A stretch of DNA of 8,100 nucleotides from an uncultured Pseudomonadota bacterium (GTDB lineage Bacteria > Pseudomonadota > Gammaproteobacteria > Burkholderiales > Rhodocyclaceae): positions 1 to 8,100 of the forward strand of contig CAJAHZ010000278.1 of NCBI GenBank assembly GCA_903939665.1, given 5' to 3'. Position numbers and translations under genes: made by a program. Positions 7,540 to 8,100 of the stretch are shown here, piece after piece. The notes beneath the pieces were generated by a model, which searched no databases, had not been told where the DNA came from, and was given only the letters and a program-made list of their open reading frames with translations. The stretch's first letter is position 1, and each line of letters starts with the position of its first letter.

Positions 7540-7549
7540 GCGCTTGGCC
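7534..7549. repeat. Second palindrome overlapping the FNR-like box
   Basis: GGTCAAGCGCTTGGCC is an inverted repeat with a perfect 10-bp core (CAAGCGCTTG, 7537-7546) and one mismatched pair in the flanks. It shares six bases with the right arm of the FNR-like box. With no loop it is unlikely to be an RNA hairpin; a second protein site or chance are both possible. Confidence 0.35.
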
Positions 7550-7566
7550 TTTCTTTGATTCAGGTC

Positions 7567-8100
7567 TTACTGTGCTGGCAGCCGGCAGTGCTGACCAAAC
7601 CAGTTTGCCAACTCGCCTGCCGCGGCGTTGAAGGCGGCGGGTGAGTCAAAGCTGCTGCCGGTTGCCGGGATGATCTCCAACTTGTTGGCGCAGGCAACTT
7701 CGTTCAATGCGCGCCGGCTGCTTGCCCCCAGCGTCGCGTCGTTTGCGCCGACCAGCATGAGCAATGGCGAACTCAGTGAACGCAGGTAGAGCATGCCGGC
7801 GAGGTCGATCAGGCCGCCGCGACAGCCGGTGGCGGCAATGTCGTGATCGCGTTGCGCGGCAACGCGAACAATGACCGGCGATGCGTGATCTGCCGCGCAG
7901 AGTCCGATTGGCACGGTGGGCAGCGTCTCGTTCTGCATCTCGCGCCTGATCAGATCGACACCGCCGAGCAGGCGTTTGGCGAGCAGGGAAACGTTGTGAT
8001 GAACGTCTTCGAAGCGCTCTTCGGCATAAGCCAGGAGATCCAGCCGCAGCGTCGCAAAACCGTGCTGTCGCAGCATCGCGCCGAGGGCTTCGTCGTGCGA
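7567..8100 (-). CDS. Alpha/beta-hydrolase, dienelactone-hydrolase-like family, C-terminal part; catalytic residues apparently lost
   Basis: The frame is open at the window edge and ends in TAA at 7567-7569. The 178 codons shown lack the N-terminal strands and oxyanion region, so the gene very probably starts outside; ATG 8076 is internal. Numbering from that Met, GFATLRLDLL (6-15), VSLLAKRLL (29-37), CRGGLIDLAG (85-94), PLLMLVGANDA (104-114) and KLEIIPATGSSFDSP (132-146) follow the hydrolases often fused to phosphoribosyltransferases. Family members (recalled, not searched) carry a GAS-TG nucleophile elbow and a Gly-Ala-Thr-His near the end. Here the elbow reads AADHA (Asp63 for Ser), and the His position is Ser141; the acid Asp113 remains. 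It may be a pseudoenzyme or use another mechanism. No membrane segment is visible. It reads the same way as the c-di-GMP genes but is separated from them by a promoter-like 136-bp gap. Confidence 0.8.
   Translation of the reverse strand, partial: SHDEALGAMLRQHGFATLRLDLLAYAEERFEDVHHNVSLLAKRLLGGVDLIRREMQNETLPTVPIGLCAADHASPVIVRVAAQRDHDIAATGCRGGLIDLAGMLYLRSLSSPLLMLVGANDATLGASSRRALNEVACANKLEIIPATGSSFDSPAAFNAAAGELANWFGQHCRLPAQ

Noticed and set aside
7526..7549. Palindromes as an intrinsic terminator for the hydrolase gene
   Set aside because: The dyads have loops of two or zero bases and no following T-run on the minus strand, so operator function is more plausible.
7526..7553. TTGACC (minus strand, 7539-7534) as a sigma70 -35 element
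   Set aside because: The nearest -10-like hexamer is TACGCT at 21 bp spacing, and TATCAT is over 30 bp away; the symmetric dyad explains the TTGAC better.
1..8100. tRNA, rRNA, CRISPR array, insertion sequence or prophage remnants
   Set aside because: No cloverleaf-like, regularly spaced repeat, terminal inverted repeat or transposase-like sequence was seen; nearly all bases fall in four coding genes.

Overview
The window is a GC-rich bacterial chromosome segment in which every supportable gene lies on the minus strand. The gene set and protein style suggest a betaproteobacterium, most likely Rhodocyclales (Dechloromonas, Azonexus or Accumulibacter-like): a long multi-PAS GGDEF/EAL protein, a NIT-domain diguanylate cyclase and a typical proteobacterial Mfd. 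This placement is an inference from protein style, not from a marker gene.

In transcription order (high to low coordinates), the window holds four genes. (1) 8100-7567 is the C-terminal part of an alpha/beta-hydrolase of the dienelactone-hydrolase-like family, cut by the window edge, whose catalytic residues look degraded. (2) 7566-7431 is a regulatory gap with a 14-bp palindrome (TTGACCTTGGTCAA) resembling an FNR/DNR box, placed about 42 bp upstream of the start site predicted from a TATCAT -10 element. (3) 7430-3669 encodes a 1253-aa membrane sensor: dCACHE, four PAS domains, GGDEF and EAL. (4) 3672-1189 overlaps it through a GTGA stop/start and encodes an 827-aa membrane diguanylate cyclase: NIT (nitrate/nitrite-type sensor), HAMP, two PAS domains and GGDEF. 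(5) After a 58-bp gap, 1130-1 is the N-terminal third of mfd, the transcription-repair coupling factor, cut by the other window edge.

The centre of interest is a translationally coupled pair of c-di-GMP enzymes. One has both synthesis and hydrolysis domains, the other synthesis only; all their active-site motifs and both product-inhibition I-sites appear intact. Their PAS-GGDEF cores are gap-free paralogues (189 of 296 residues identical by hand count), so the pair contains a duplicated signalling cassette fitted with two different periplasmic sensors. An FNR-family operator ahead of a pair containing a NIT domain suggests, as an inference, that the module links low oxygen and nitrogen-oxide availability to c-di-GMP level. 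No RNA gene, insertion sequence, CRISPR array or convincing intrinsic terminator was seen.
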